Positions 33,248 to 44,855 of a stretch of 64,000 nt of DNA are shown piece by piece (positions within the stretch are counted from its first letter, which is position 1; each line of letters starts with the position of its first letter). The position numbers and the translations under genes were made by a program. A model generated the notes under the pieces. It was not told the origin of the DNA. It searched no databases and saw nothing but the letters and a program-made list of their open reading frames with translations. Source of the DNA: Zygaena filipendulae (taxonomy: Eukaryota > Arthropoda > Insecta > Lepidoptera > Zygaenidae); NCBI GenBank assembly GCA_907165275.2, contig OU015654.1:327501-391500 (forward strand), written 5' to 3'.

Positions 33248-34475
33248 TCGAAATAAAATTACTTATGCCTTTTTCGACTATGGATGCGATGTTAGAATTA
33301 CTGTAATGCAGTTAAAGTAGTGAGTTATAACCACACCCGTCGTAAAGAATCTAAGAAATCTCACAACGAAGGAGAGTAGGTACATAAAAGAACTTTTTAA
33401 GTAGTCTCAAACGAGTGATTTGAGGTCAGAAGTTGGCGGAGACAAAGCTCTTATATGAGGCTTGTGTTATAAGAACTTTAAAATGCTCATTTGTCCGGAC
33501 GTCGCAACCTATTGGAGACCATCGAAAATAAATAGATAAACTAAAATAGTCATACAATGGTCAAGTGAAATTAAAAAAAACAAATATTCGATTAATGTTA
33601 TGTTGTCAAAAATAACGAAAAAATAAAAAAAAAAATAAAGAAAATTAAGTGCAATATAATTAGTTTCGAAAACACTTTTTTTTTATCATTGAGACATGGG
33701 TTAATACGTATATAATCTCACTTCTATTGCTCCACGAGTGTTGCAGTGATTATCGTACCAAAAAAAAAATAAGGGGGTGGGGTCTGACTTCTATATCTAA
33801 AGCCTGACCAATAATGCTGTCAGCAATTTTATTGAGATCACAAATTGAGCTCGGACACGGACACTTTAATTTTCATAAATTGATGGCAATCGCTTCAGCC
33901 TTTGGCTTGTTCCCCATCCATACGGGGTCACATAGGAAGTCACTTCGGCGTCGTGACTCGTGCCCAGAAATCTGATTTATGTACGGTGATCAAATTCAAT
34001 TGAGTCAAACGAGAGATTGACTCAAAATTCCAGCTACGATCCGATTTCTACGCGTCGCTTTTTGTGGACATTTTAAATTTGAATTCCTGAATAATGGATG
34101 TTATGAAAATATGAATTAGGTATTTTACAGAGATCGCCAATAAATACTTGTTGTTCACCGAAGATGGACTATTACTTGGACATTTTTAGGTTATATTATA
34201 ACTGTGTAGGTACCTATAGCATTGAGATTTTAGATTAGATTTTAATATTCTACATAGAGGTCTTTCTGAAAACAAAATATAATAGTGAATTTGTACAAAC
34301 CTAACATTCATATAAATATTAATATAAAAAAAAAACTTTTAAAAGAAAAATGATACCTACTTTTGTCGCACGAAACTACGATTGAGAATAAAAAAAACCA
34401 TACAAGTAAATGTAATAACGGAATGGAAGAAATTCGTATTTTATTATTAATGCAAAAATATGCAAAATTACAAAC
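33248..34475. other. Non-coding DNA, no gene seen
   Basis: Low complexity in places (A-runs near 33580-33640). No repeat family, RNA gene or exon could be supported. Confidence 0.4.
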
Positions 34476-34806
34476 AATGGGGATGTGGACTACTTTTGAA
34501 AATCAAAATTCTAATTAGTCCGTCAGTTAGAAAATAAAAAAACAATAGACACGTATTTTTTGCTTTTTCAAATAAATTAAAATATACAGAGATAAAGCGC
34601 ATTAAAGTTTAGGGTGAGGGGGTCGTGACGTCACTAACCGCTAAAACCGCCATACAAACTGTCAGAATAGTGACGCCACGCGAAATTTCAACTCAATATA
34701 TCGCCGTTATTTTTAGATTACGTAAAAAAAGAAAAAAATACTTGTCCAATATTTTTTAATAATCTACAAGACGGACTGAAAAATAAAAATTAGTCAACAT
34801 GCCCAT
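34476..34806. mobile_element. Foldback MITE with CRE-like palindromes, copy 2
   Basis: Nearly the same as 17978-18310: AATGGGGATGTGGAC at the left, GTCAACATGCCCATT at the right, one intact GTGACGTCAC near 34627 and one changed to GTGACGCCAC near 34670. An additional short deletion removes a few bases in the centre. Confidence 0.8.
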
Positions 34807-35199
34807 TCCAAGATACCATTTTTGACAAAAGATGATAATATCATAAGTATCTTAAATTATCTCTGAGCGGGCATGGCTTGTCTATCCTGGTCCCAGGACA
34901 AGTTAAGGTACCTATGTAGCCTTAAGGGGCAAAGGATAGAATGTATTAGTTCTAAGATCAGACGAGCCCGCTCCTGAGTACTCCTAAGTGATGACCGTTT
35001 AACGTCGCCTGCGCTCGGCGGAAGTGCAATTAATCTTAGTATGCCCCCTCCCCTCTCTCCCCCGTCGTCCCCCACCGGCCATTATTAGAGCTCCTTGAAA
35101 TTAATTCGAAAAAGCTGTTTTGTAATAATAATAATAGTTACAGCACATTTTCCCTTAAGAGTGGAAAAAAAATAACTAAAACCCGTGTCTCCTGAACGT
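34807..35199. other. Non-coding DNA with a CT-rich patch
   Basis: 35040-35080 is CCCTCCCCTCTCTCCCCCGT-like. A 72-codon minus frame over it looks like a composition effect. No gene. Confidence 0.4.
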
Positions 35200-35890
35200 G
35201 TGTCACCCGCGTTAGTTGCGGAGATCCCGCGGGAATTCCGGAAGAAAAGTCACCTATGTTCTGATGCATAAGTTATATTATTGTAAAGTTTCATCAAATT
35301 CCATTCAGTAGTTTTTGCGTGGAAGAGTAAAAAACCTGTACTAACTTTCGCGTATAATAGAAGTATGCACAAAAAAGTACAAATGGCGAACATAATGCCT
35401 TGCGGCATTTTCTACCAGTCAACCATTGGCATTGCCTATGAGGGGCATACAATATAATTAATAATTTAAATTTAAAAGAAATAACATTATAGTAAAAAAT
35501 TATAATTAAACGACAAATATACCAATCATTAAAATTATATTAGGATAAGTAAAAATATCGTAAAATATAAAAAAAAGAACAGTAAAGTAGTTAAACTACA
35601 GAATGCTACGTAATTCCCCATATAGTTCTGAAACGAGACGACCGTACGGGAATCTATTTAATATGAAATTGTTGGAAGGAATTGAAAATAATTTGTAATG
35701 ACCTCCCTTTCCTACCAGGAGTTAGAGAAAGAGCATTGGAAATTGAATTTGAAGGCAATTTCAGAAGCAGGGGATAGGATGCCGCGGGCGCAATCCAAAC
35801 ATAAAGGCTAGATTGCTCTAGAGCACTATAATCTAGACTCTGCAGCACAATCGCCGGTGCTAGATAAGTACTATCACTATTGATGGTAGC
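35200..35890 (-). mobile_element. Helitron-like copy beside a non-LTR 3' end
   Basis: 35200-35366: ATCCCGCGGGAATTCCGG and TAGTTTTTGCGTGGAAGAGT, a minus-strand Helitron-like copy. From 35372, AAGTACAAATGGCGAACATA and TGCCTTGCGGCATT match the 3' part of the non-LTR insertion at 32363-32930, same orientation, so a second member lies to about 35890; its coding remains are unclear. Confidence 0.45.
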
Positions 35891-36019
35891 CGAGTGAATT
35901 CCGCTAGCAATTCCATGTTCATTTTTCTTTAGAAATTTTACAACAATAATAAAGGTTTATTTAAAGATTCGTGGGAAATATTATCACTAATATTTATTTA
36001 TTTATTAATATTTATCTAT

Positions 36020-36233
36020 TTTTATTATCTATTACTATTATTTTAAAGAGGAAATATTTGATTTTTGGTTTGTTTGTTACAACTTAACTCAAAAACTACC
36101 AGACCGATTTCAATAATTCTTTCACCATTAGAAAGCTACATTATTCCCGAGTAACATAGGCTATATTATAATCTGGAATTCCCGCGGAAACTCTGGAGTT
36201 ATCGCGGGTGAAACCGCGCGGGACAGCTAGCTA
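36020..36233 (+). mobile_element. Helitron-like repeat, AAAGAGG subfamily
   Basis: AAAGAGGAAATATTTGATTT, GTTTGTTTGTTAC, TTCTTTCACCATTAGAAAGC, CCGCGGAAACTCTGG and GCGCGGGACAGCTAG in order. This subfamily also occurs at 6521, 41401 and 58625. Confidence 0.6.
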
Positions 36234-36848
36234 CATATACAGCAGTTTCCCTGAGGCCGAAGCATTCACTACAGAAATTACGTTAATAGTCATGTTTTTA
36301 TTTAAACCAAAGAACTCAATACACATTACACATTCACTGTCACAAAAAATATACAATTTAAAAAATAAAATAATAAAAAAATTTCGTGAGAAATTGAGAA
36401 ATTTATTTGATAAAATTACAATATGACTGTCAAACACAAATAAGAAAATTTTTTAAGTACTACTTTAAAATTGAACTTTCAAAAATATTTAAATTAATAA
36501 TTGTCATCAAAGACGAAACTTTCCAAGGCAGCCTCTCGCCTCATCCGTTCCCACCACGCCCGACACTTAATAGCTTACCAACAGATTATTCTATAATGCG
36601 ATTAAAATGATTCCCACGAACCTCCGTGGAGGTAATAAGGAGCGTGACTGTGAACATTCGAAGCCTCATCTTGTTATATTAAATCGGTCTTAAGAAAACA
36701 TCCGCCAAATGAATCCGCGAACTTTCGCCCCCGCGCTGCGCGCCGTTGCGACTCGCGAACGTTTTTAGCGGACGATGAAAATCGGAAAACCGTTGAAATA
36801 TAGGTATCTCAAAGAAGAAAAAGAACGTATTATCTTTACTATATATAC
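36234..36848. other. Non-coding DNA
   Basis: Frames of 67-72 codons on both strands have A/T-rich translations with no features. A GC-rich patch 36715-36780 is unexplained. Confidence 0.4.
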
Positions 36849-37495
36849 ATTCTACTAATATTAAAACACCTATACCTACTAATCGTGACTATTGTAAATA
36901 CGAAAGTGAATTTGTTTGTTGTTTGTTTGTTTGTTATGCTTTCACGCCTCAACGGCTCAACAGAACATACTGACTTTTTCCATATACGTTGTCAGAAATA
37001 CATAGGGTAGGTACTTTTTGTACCGGAATTCCCTCGGGATCTCCGGAATCAATGCGGGTAAAACCGTGGGAATTAGGTATTTAGAAATGTGAAGGTTTGG
37101 ATAAATGGATGTTTGATACTCAATCACGCTAGAACGGCTTAAGAGAATTAGACGAATTTTGGCACTGAGATAGATCATGATCTGGAATAGGACATAGGGT
37201 ACTTTTTATCACGGAACTTCGATATTACCACGAGTGAAACCGCGGGGAACACTTAGTAATACCTACTATGAAGAGAAAATATTTTATTTTTTGTATGATT
37301 GTTTGTTTGTAATGCATAAATTATTTTAAAATAACTTGAACGATTTTAGAAATTCGCGCTACAGTATTCGGATGACATAAAATGAAGAAGGCATGGAAGG
37401 CACGGATGGCATAAGAAGAGAGAAGAAGTTTTTATCCGGGGATTTCCACGGGAACTCCGAAATTAAAACGAGCGAAACCGTGGGGATTCGACTAG
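36849..37495 (+). mobile_element. Three eroded Helitron-like copies in a row
   Basis: About 36849-37074 (GCTTTCACGCCTCAACGGCT ... GGGTAAAACCGTGGG), 37080-37258 (TTTGATACTCAATCACGC ... GAAACCGCGGGGAACACTTAG) and 37263-37495 (TATGAAGAGAAAATATT ... ACTAG). All point the same way, which suggests head-to-tail insertions or a local cluster. Confidence 0.5.
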
Positions 37496-37767
37496 TTTCC
37501 AATATACGTATAAAGCAAAGTTCCAACTTGAAAAGTTTTGATTTATAAAAGAAGTAGATCAAATTATAGCTAAGTTCTATCATTTATTCATGAAAATAAA
37601 AGGTAACAATTGTTTCACCGACAAAACTTATGAACCTCTTCTCTGGCTAATTTTTGTTTTTGTTCTTTCACAACAAGTTTTTTCTAAGATAAAAGAATGA
37701 TTTCCTAACAATAAAAACCAGGGAAAACAAGTTTCCCAACAATCAACCAGTTATTATACATAACTTA

Positions 37768-38054
37768 TAGCTGTCCCCCGCGATTTCATCCGCGGTAATT
37801 TCGGAGTTCCCGCGGGAATCGCGGGAAAAAGCACTCTACGTCCATCTTTGTACCCCTGACAGTAGTTTAGGGTGATTAACTGTTCCCCGCATTAATTCCA
37901 GAGTTCCCGCGGGAATTCCGGGATAAAAACTATCCTATATTTTAAGTTGGACCATATTATTATAAATGGTTACAAAATTTTATCAAAATCCGTTGAGTAG
38001 TTTCGGAGTCCATCGCGGACAAACAACGTGACACGTGATTTATATATATTAAGA
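37768..38054 (-). mobile_element. Helitron-like composite, copy 1
   Basis: TAGCTGTCCCCCGCGATTTC, then a second unit TTCCCCGCATTAATTCC and TTAAGTTGGACCATATTA, ending CACGTGATTTATATATATT. The same composite is at 38639-38898, about 870 bp away. Confidence 0.65.
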
Positions 38055-38638
38055 TTATCAGGGGCACTTTTTCAGGTAATACATCATTGCTGGTTGCTTC
38101 TGTTAATTTTTTAAGGTCACCTGTAGCGTCGGACGTTAATTACCTCGGCTGAAAACAAACCAGTCAACTTTGTCCACCGCGATTTTAGATTAAAAAAATA
38201 ATGAAAAATTTATGAATAAATTAAAAAGAGCTTTGATTGAGAGGATTGAAAGCTTTTTGAGTCTACGTTGTATTATTAAATTTATAGGGATCGCAACTTG
38301 GGAGCCTTATTTCTGACTCACCATGAATCCTAATTTAGCCTTAACTACTCAACCGATCGTGAAACATCGCATCAGGGGTACAGAAAAGAATATAGACTAC
38401 GTTTCACCCAGAAAAATTACTGACAATAGTCAATAGCTAGTCAATAGTAAAATCATTTATTCAAATTAGGCCCATAATGTGGCTCTTTATGACGTCAATA
38501 AAATTACAGTTTACAGTAGACAGCACCCATTAAATATCCACCCTTCACAGCTTCCTAGTGCTATGGCTGAAGAGAAGAAGCTGCGCAACAAACTCTTCAG
38601 CAGCACGCTGTCAGTTTAAAATTATAATATATATAATA
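38055..38638. other. Non-coding spacer
   Basis: No gene or clear repeat. AACTACTCAACCGATCGTGA near 38345 is a stray Helitron-like piece. Confidence 0.4.
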
Positions 38639-38898
38639 CTAGCTGTCCCCCGCGATTTCATCCGCGGTAATTTCGGAGTTCCCGCGGTAATTCCGGGAAA
38701 AAAGTGTTGTAGTTTGCGGTGATAAGCAGTTCCCCGCATTAATTCTGGAGTTTCCGCGGGAATTCCGGGATAAAAACTATCCTATATTTTAAGTTGGACC
38801 ATATTATAAACGGTTACAAAATTTTATCAAAATCCGTTCAGTAGTTTCGGAGTCCATCGCGGACAAACAACGTGACACGTGATTTATTTATATTAGAT
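38639..38898 (-). mobile_element. Helitron-like composite, copy 2
   Basis: CTAGCTGTCCCCCGCGATTT to CACGTGATTTATTTATATT. It matches 37768-38054 almost base for base apart from a few deletions. Confidence 0.65.
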
Positions 38899-38999
38899 AT
38901 ACTGTTTTCGAGGTACGGAAAAATTGATTGCCAAAATCCATATTACCGTTAACGACGCCGCAAGTACTAACTAGTTTTATAATACCACATATTAATTAA

Positions 39000-39411
39000 C
39001 TAGCTGTTCTCCTCAGTTCTACAGTTTTATCTGCATTAATTTCGGAGTTCCCGCGGTAAAAAAAACACCTTATGTCCTTTTCTGTACCCCTAACAAAGTG
39101 TATGAAAAATTTCATGACGATCGGTCGAATATTTAAAGCGTAAAAGCGTAACAAACAAACACACAAACTCACTTTCGCATTTAAACTAAAATATTGTATG
39201 AGAAAGTATTATCCCTACTAATATTATGAATGCGAAAGTAACTCTGTCTGTCTATCTGTTACGCTTTCACGCCTTAACGACTCAACCGATCATCAGATAA
39301 TTTTATATACACATTTTCAGGGGTACAGAAAAGGACATAGGGTACTTTGTATCCCAGAATTCTTGCGGGATCTCCGAATTTTGCGCGGGCGAAACCGCGG
39401 GGAATAGCTAG
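39000..39411. mobile_element. Two Helitron-like repeats, opposite orientations
   Basis: 39000-39192 (minus) opens CTAGCTGTTCTCCTCAG and ends ACTCACTTTCGCATTTA. 39213-39411 (plus) opens TCCCTACTAATATTATGAAT and ends GGGGAATAGCTAG. They sit back to back, 20 bp apart. Confidence 0.65.
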
Positions 39412-39663
39412 TACCTAATATACAAGGAACACCAATCAATGTTTTTCCACTAACTTGAATTTCCTTATATTAACAATCCGAATGGAGGAAATCTCGCAGT
39501 TAATGCCAACTGCTACGCCGATGGCTATTTGTTTGCTCAATCGGTGCTACGCGTCGGGAATATCGACTTACCGGCCAGTGATCCGATAGCAGGTTTTTAA
39601 TTTAACTAAGCTCACGTTATCTGTGGCGGTCATTTGTTTTCTTTTCTTCTCATAGACTTTCGT

Positions 39664-39970
39664 ATACAACGTGTTAATGAATTAACTGAAAACCTGATAC
39701 ACCCCATTAAAAAAAATAAACAATAAAATGATTAAAATATATTTTATGTCGAAAAAAATTTATACTTTACAAGTTATTCAACATTTGTTTGGAGGTGACC
39801 TATCTACGAAATTCCAAGCGCTACGCCCGCGCCTACCAGTTCGAATTTTTTTGCTGCGGGCGGCGTACGCGCCAAATATTGTTTTATAAATAATTTAGAC
39901 ATGGGCTAGTAAAATCGATTCGCTAGTCGATTCTGAGCAAACTACTTTCTAGTTTAAAGTTAATTCAGTC
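39664..39970. mobile_element. TIR MITE (CAACGTGTTAATG family), right end worn
   Basis: The left end ATACAACGTGTTAATGAATT and the body (GGAGGTGACCTATCTACGAA) match the complete copy at 50160-50516. The right inverted end is damaged, and about 30 bp are missing near GGGCTAGTAAAATCG. Confidence 0.7.
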
Positions 39971-41400
39971 AGTTTCAAGGAAAATATTGTAAATGTATAT
40001 GTGTTAGCATCGTTACAAATTGCAAACCATGATGCTATAGTTTGCAAAATCTCACTTGAAGCACCAAAGAACCATCAGCTCGAAACGTCATACTTGTATG
40101 TATTAATGAGTATAGGTAATATGACTCATAATAATATGTAAAACATACATAAAATACTACCACTGCAAAAAATATTGTCAAATTAATATGGCACAACACA
40201 ACAAAATTCGCTTGTATTTTTTTATCTACACGAAAAGAAATGACAAAATCACCATCTTCAAACCCCGCCAAAAAAGTCATGTTTTTATCTCTTATTTCTT
40301 CCATATACGGAACCTTAAGACTGCATATTAACCTTAAGACTTGTTACCTTTCAGACTGCATATCATCTCTTTTCATTTATAACACTTCGAAAGAAAATTA
40401 CCGAAGCGAATTTTCAGCTTAAACTCTGCAGGAAACGTTGAGAGATTTTTTTTTTTTATTTAAAACTGTAACAGAGACATCAAGTTATCCGGCCACGTAA
40501 TTCACATTATTTTCGAGCGGCATTTAAACTTTCATTCCAAGTGTCACATTCAGGCGGGCGGGGGGCGGGGGGCGCCGCGCTGTCCGCCCCCAGAACAGAA
40601 GGGGGCGCTCGAGTGAGACATAAAATGAAATATAGCCGGCCCTCTTCAGAGCGGCGCGCTTTTATTGCCGCTGTGTGTAAAACTTGTAAAAAAATTACTC
40701 TCGACTCACTTTTTGGGGTTCCGCTGATGTCGGATCGGAACGTTTATTCTTGAAAGAGCTCATTGTAGATAAAATACTGGTTGGGGTTATATTTCTTTGA
40801 TGTGATAAAATAATATGTGACATTATACTGTTAAAATTAAGCATCAACAACATGGTTTAACAATTTCACATAATTAAAAAAATAAACCGGGCACGTGTAA
40901 CTTCCAATTTGTTTTACTGTGACGTAGACGTTGAACAGACTCATGTACGCAGTAGAACCATTAAAATTACCGCAACTCGTGTTATTTATTACCATCAGCA
41001 CTTAAGCAATTGAAGCAGGAGATAAAAAGTGGCTTTTCACCAAAGAAAGTTCAAATAAAGTAGAAAACAATACGGTGACAGTACGGAACCACTCTGCAAG
41101 TGCCCGCTACGCGCTTGGCTGTTTTTTTTTTCAGCCGGCAACGAAAGCCCGCGACAGAATGAGGTGATGATAATTTTTTACACGCCACCTTCCCCTCGAA
41201 TATTGCTTTGAAACGTCTTTATTCGCCGACGCCCCTAATTGTATAGAAGACGAATAATGGCGGATTACCCACTTTCCATTCTAACGAAAGTGTAGTATTT
41301 ATTATTATTAAAATGTTATTTTTGCATCCTTCAGGAATATAAAAAAAAATCATTAGCGGCTACGCAACGTTGACGACAACGTAACCGCTATTAGTTTTTG
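39971..41400. other. Non-coding DNA, one repeat shared with 45800
   Basis: 40018-40310 matches 45800-45990 in reverse (TTTTTTTGGCGGG, GACGTTTCGAGCTGATG, TGCAAACTATAGCA). A G/C-rich patch lies at 40555-40610 (GGGCGGGGGGCGGGGGGCGC) inside a 70-codon frame that looks like a composition effect. No gene. Confidence 0.45.
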
Positions 41401-41606
41401 TCTATACTGATATTAGAAAGAGGAAAGATTTGATTTTTTGTTTGTTTGTTTGTTACGATTTAACTCGAAAACTACTGGACCGATTTCAAAAATTCTTTCA
41501 CGATTAGAAAGCTACGTTATCCCTAAGTAACACAGGCTATATTGTAATCTGAAATTCCCGCGGGAACTCTGAAATTATCGTAGGTTAAACCGCGCGGGAC
41601 AGCTAG
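41401..41606 (+). mobile_element. Helitron-like repeat, AAAGAGG subfamily, best copy
   Basis: TCTATACTGATATTAGAAAG, GATTTAACTCGAAAACTACT, TTCACGATTAGAAAGCTACG and GCGCGGGACAGCTAG followed by T. Use this copy to define the subfamily ends. Confidence 0.65.
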
Positions 41607-42378
41607 TTTAGTACAAATTCGGCAACTTCAAATATATTCGTCACCACATCAAAGAGGCTTTATTATAACCGCATGTAAATTGTCCAAGTTTTATGCACTT
41701 TTTTTCTCTTCTCTCTTATTTATTGTTGCGCACAATCCTGCTAAACGACAATGCTAAATGAGGATCAACTCGAGCGTCGTTGGGACCCTGGGTTTTGAAT
41801 ATTAGGAAAACGAAAGAAAATATTTAGTTATTCGAGTATGTCCTAAGGGCAGTTTAATCAAGCTATGTTGTCTACCGGTTAATCGCCGAGCCAGACGGCT
41901 GGGAACGAGCGCGCCGTGTGCACCCCCCCTTAAAAAAACGTAAAAGTTTGCTGTCGTATCTTGCAACGAGATCAAACTTTCAAATATGACCAATTCGTCT
42001 ACCATTTAAATTTTTTACAACATTTTTCAAATTCGAATTTAGAATGTTACGAAGCCTCGACTCCAACTCCGATAAGTCGGAACTTCCGATTGATATTACA
42101 CCTCCGGTTCCAACTTCAACTCCGACACTTTTAAATCGGAGGTTTTATCTAACTTTTAAATAAGGTATATGCATGTCACGCGGGGATCCCTCTCCTCCTC
42201 ACTCTCATTGCTCTATGGATTCAACCCTGACTCCGATTCCGACAAACCAAATTGAAAACTCCGACTATGGTTTCGATGAACTACCTCAGTTAGTAGAGTT
42301 TCAGAATTCCCTACAAAAGAAATCTTTATGTTTCTTAAATACAAACCTTGCCCAAGCGAAAATATAACAACGTAAATA
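41607..42378. other. Non-coding DNA
   Basis: 42040-42310 shows many CAACTCCGA/TCGGA words (CTCCAACTCCGATAAGTCGG), a diffuse short-period repeat. The 64-codon frame there lacks features. Confidence 0.4.
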
Positions 42379-42577
42379 TCTTACTAATATTATAAATGTG
42401 AAAGTGTCGATGTTTGGATGTTTAGATGTTTGTTACTCAATCACGCAAAAACGGCTGAAAGGATTTGGAAGAAATTCGGCATGCATGTTGTCAGGGATAC
42501 AGAAAAGGACATAGGGTACTTTTTATCCCGAAATTCCCTCGGAAACTTCGAAATTCGAAACCGCGAGGCACAGCTAG
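42379..42577 (+). mobile_element. Helitron-like repeat
   Basis: TCTTACTAATATTATAAATG to CGAGGCACAGCTAG; closely related to the copy beside the Ig exon at 9961 (shared GTTACTCAATCACGCAAAAA). Confidence 0.65.
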
Positions 42578-42886
42578 TAAAAAATAAATTCAACTCCGTC
42601 GAGCTATATTTTCGTGTTTTTGTGAGAGTAAAAGATTGTATTTGTAGGTATTCCTTCTTTCTGTTTATATTTCTTGTGTTTTAACAGTTATCTATTTAAC
42701 CTTCTTTTTGGATAAATGTGAGAGAGTTGTTTGATCTATATCTACTTTTTGTGTCAAGTGAAGACATTTTGTACATTTCTCACTCTTCAATCGTTAGTCG
42801 TAAGTCACCGTCACTTTTCGTTAGCGCTTCTATAACTTTATGAATTTTATGTGAACTATATATAAAGCCTTAAAATAATATCTTTC

Positions 42887-43509
42887 AATAGGGTACTTGC
42901 ATGAATTTTATTTTTCAGTCTATTTTAAAGATATACGGCCTACTTAAACAAAGCAAGAAAAAGAAAAAAATTTACGCATAAATAAATTAAATAAAATTTA
43001 GGTTTTACCGCCGAAACGCGGAATGACGTCACTAGTTCAAACTACGCCTTATTAATCTGTGATAGAAATGTCACTGTCGTATTGACAGAGTCATGTGACA
43101 CTGACAGATAACTTCAACTTCAATATCCAAAAGCGAAATTAAGGTTGAACTGTGTCGAGTTACTTTCAAAAGTTCCAGTAAAGAATCGAAATGCATCTTA
43201 CAGATGCATTTTAAAGTAATAAACTTCAGAAAATGGAAAATATGCGTTGACTGTAAGCACTTAGTTTCTTTTGCCTTCTCTGAAAGAGGTGAATGTTTCC
43301 TAAAAAAATAAAAGTGACGTAATGTGTTAAGCTTGGCTGTGATTGGTGTTTCGTTGCAACGTTCCCTTTCACAAAATTAAAAGTTGAATATTTTGGAAAC
43401 TATTGAAATTTTTTAGTAAATCTTTCACGATAACGCTTTTCTATGGCTCTATTTTTAAAATATTGACACAATTTCTTACCTATATTAAAATTCATGCAAG
43501 TACCCTATT
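42887..43509. mobile_element. TIR MITE beginning GGGTACTTGC, TA flanks
   Basis: AATAGGGTACTTGCATGAAT at the left and its complement at 43490-43509; inverted identity extends at least 24 bp. TA on both outer sides suggests a Tc1/mariner-type origin like 20966-21430. It carries TGACGTCAC near 43024. 623 bp, no transposase. Confidence 0.8.
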
Positions 43510-43949
43510 GGAGAATTTTAATATGAATCGCATTATGTAATGTTCATATTGAAAACTTATAAAAGCTATTAACAGAGGTATATATATCTGTATCTTTCTG
43601 CACTTTATTATCAAACTGGAACTTAATTTCATGGAAGAAAACTCAACAAATTAGCTTTAAACAAACTCAATAGTTGAACTTACTATAAATCAAAATTTCC
43701 ACTTTCGAGACTTTTAAACGAAACGCGATCTTATGATGTTTGCGTTACAGTAAAGATTCGCTTGCGCAGTGCAAATAATATCCTCCTATCTAGCGATAAT
43801 TTTCTCACGGCTCGATGTAACTTGGGAACTGAGACGCATTTCAGTTTCGCGTCTAGAAATTAATGTACTCTCACATTTTGAAATATGAAAAGGAACTTTG
43901 AAAAGATATTGCATTTAAAGTGAGTACTGAGAGTTACTCATACACTAGG
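43510..43949. other. Non-coding DNA
   Basis: AT-rich, no repeat family or exon recognised. Confidence 0.4.
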
Positions 43950-44306
43950 GTTCGACCATTAATCACCTTAGGCTCGAAAGGGGCAATATCACAAGGGGGG
44001 GGGGGGGGGGGGGGGATATAATAAGATATCACAGTCATGTGTGTAATTGTTTTTTGAACGCACGATATCCAAACCAAACAGCGTTGCGCCTAAACGGCCG
44101 CGTAGCCTTGACTCACCATTGCCAGGCAAAATCAGATTATAACTGTATTTAAAGATAATATTCTGATTATTTCAATATACTTTATACTAAAAAATACACG
44201 TGATTTTGGGTATGGGGGGGGGCGTGTTAGTCTAAAACCTCACCACATATCACCAGGGGGAGGAGGTTAAAAAGTTGCTAAAAAAACCATCACGTGATTA
44301 ATGGAC
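43950..44306. mobile_element. Foldback-type element with a 21-G run
   Basis: GACCATTAATCACC (43953) and CGTGATTAATGG (44292) are inverted ends. An uninterrupted G run fills 43995-44015, and a further G9 run lies near 44215. No coding content. Confidence 0.55.
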
Positions 44307-44374
44307 AGTACAGTACAATAATTTTTAAAGTACATCCATAATATTATTTAAGTAACCTTACTTTATTACCTTTG

Positions 44375-44855
44375 TAATACCAAGGTCCAAGGCTTACCGA
44401 CCGACTTGACCATTTCATGGTCGTTCATTTAGAAAAACGCAGACAGTTAATTTACTTGTTAACCCTCCACAAAATTATCCACAACTCTCTCGACATATCG
44501 GTTCTTTCATGCATTTACAAATATTTATAGACAAAATTGGAAATATCTTACTTTTCACATCCCAACTTGTAATACCCTGATGCAGCGCCACAGTTCTGTA
44601 ATCCGTATGTGCCAATTACATAATGACTTTAGTACCAAAACATCATCAAACATAGATTAATAGCGTACATTCTAAATTTTTCGCTATTCACTTTCAAAAT
44701 TGTAAAATACTTACCTTCAATCTGTATATTTTTTACTTTAGACTTCAACGTCCTTAAGGATATTTAATTAGTCTATGTGCATGTCAAATTATAGTGTGTA
44801 TTGTCATATAACTAGTGTTAAATATCTGTTTATGTTGAAATAAAGAAAAAAAAAA
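44375..44855 (+). mobile_element. 3' fragment of a non-LTR retrotransposon
   Basis: In one plus frame from about 44400, RLDHFMVVHLEKRRQLIYLL leads to TLHKIIHNSLDISVLSC. After a frame change, RQNWKYLTFHIPTCNT continues to a stop near 44660. This is the order seen at the end of Jockey/CR1-type reverse transcriptase frames. AATAAAG and an A run follow at 44835-44855. At least one frameshift shows it is dead. Confidence 0.6.

Noticed and set aside
34857..35075. 72-codon Gly-rich minus frame
   Set aside because: Follows the CT-rich composition of 35040-35080.
40541..40753. 70-codon frame in the G-rich patch
   Set aside because: Composition-driven, no features.
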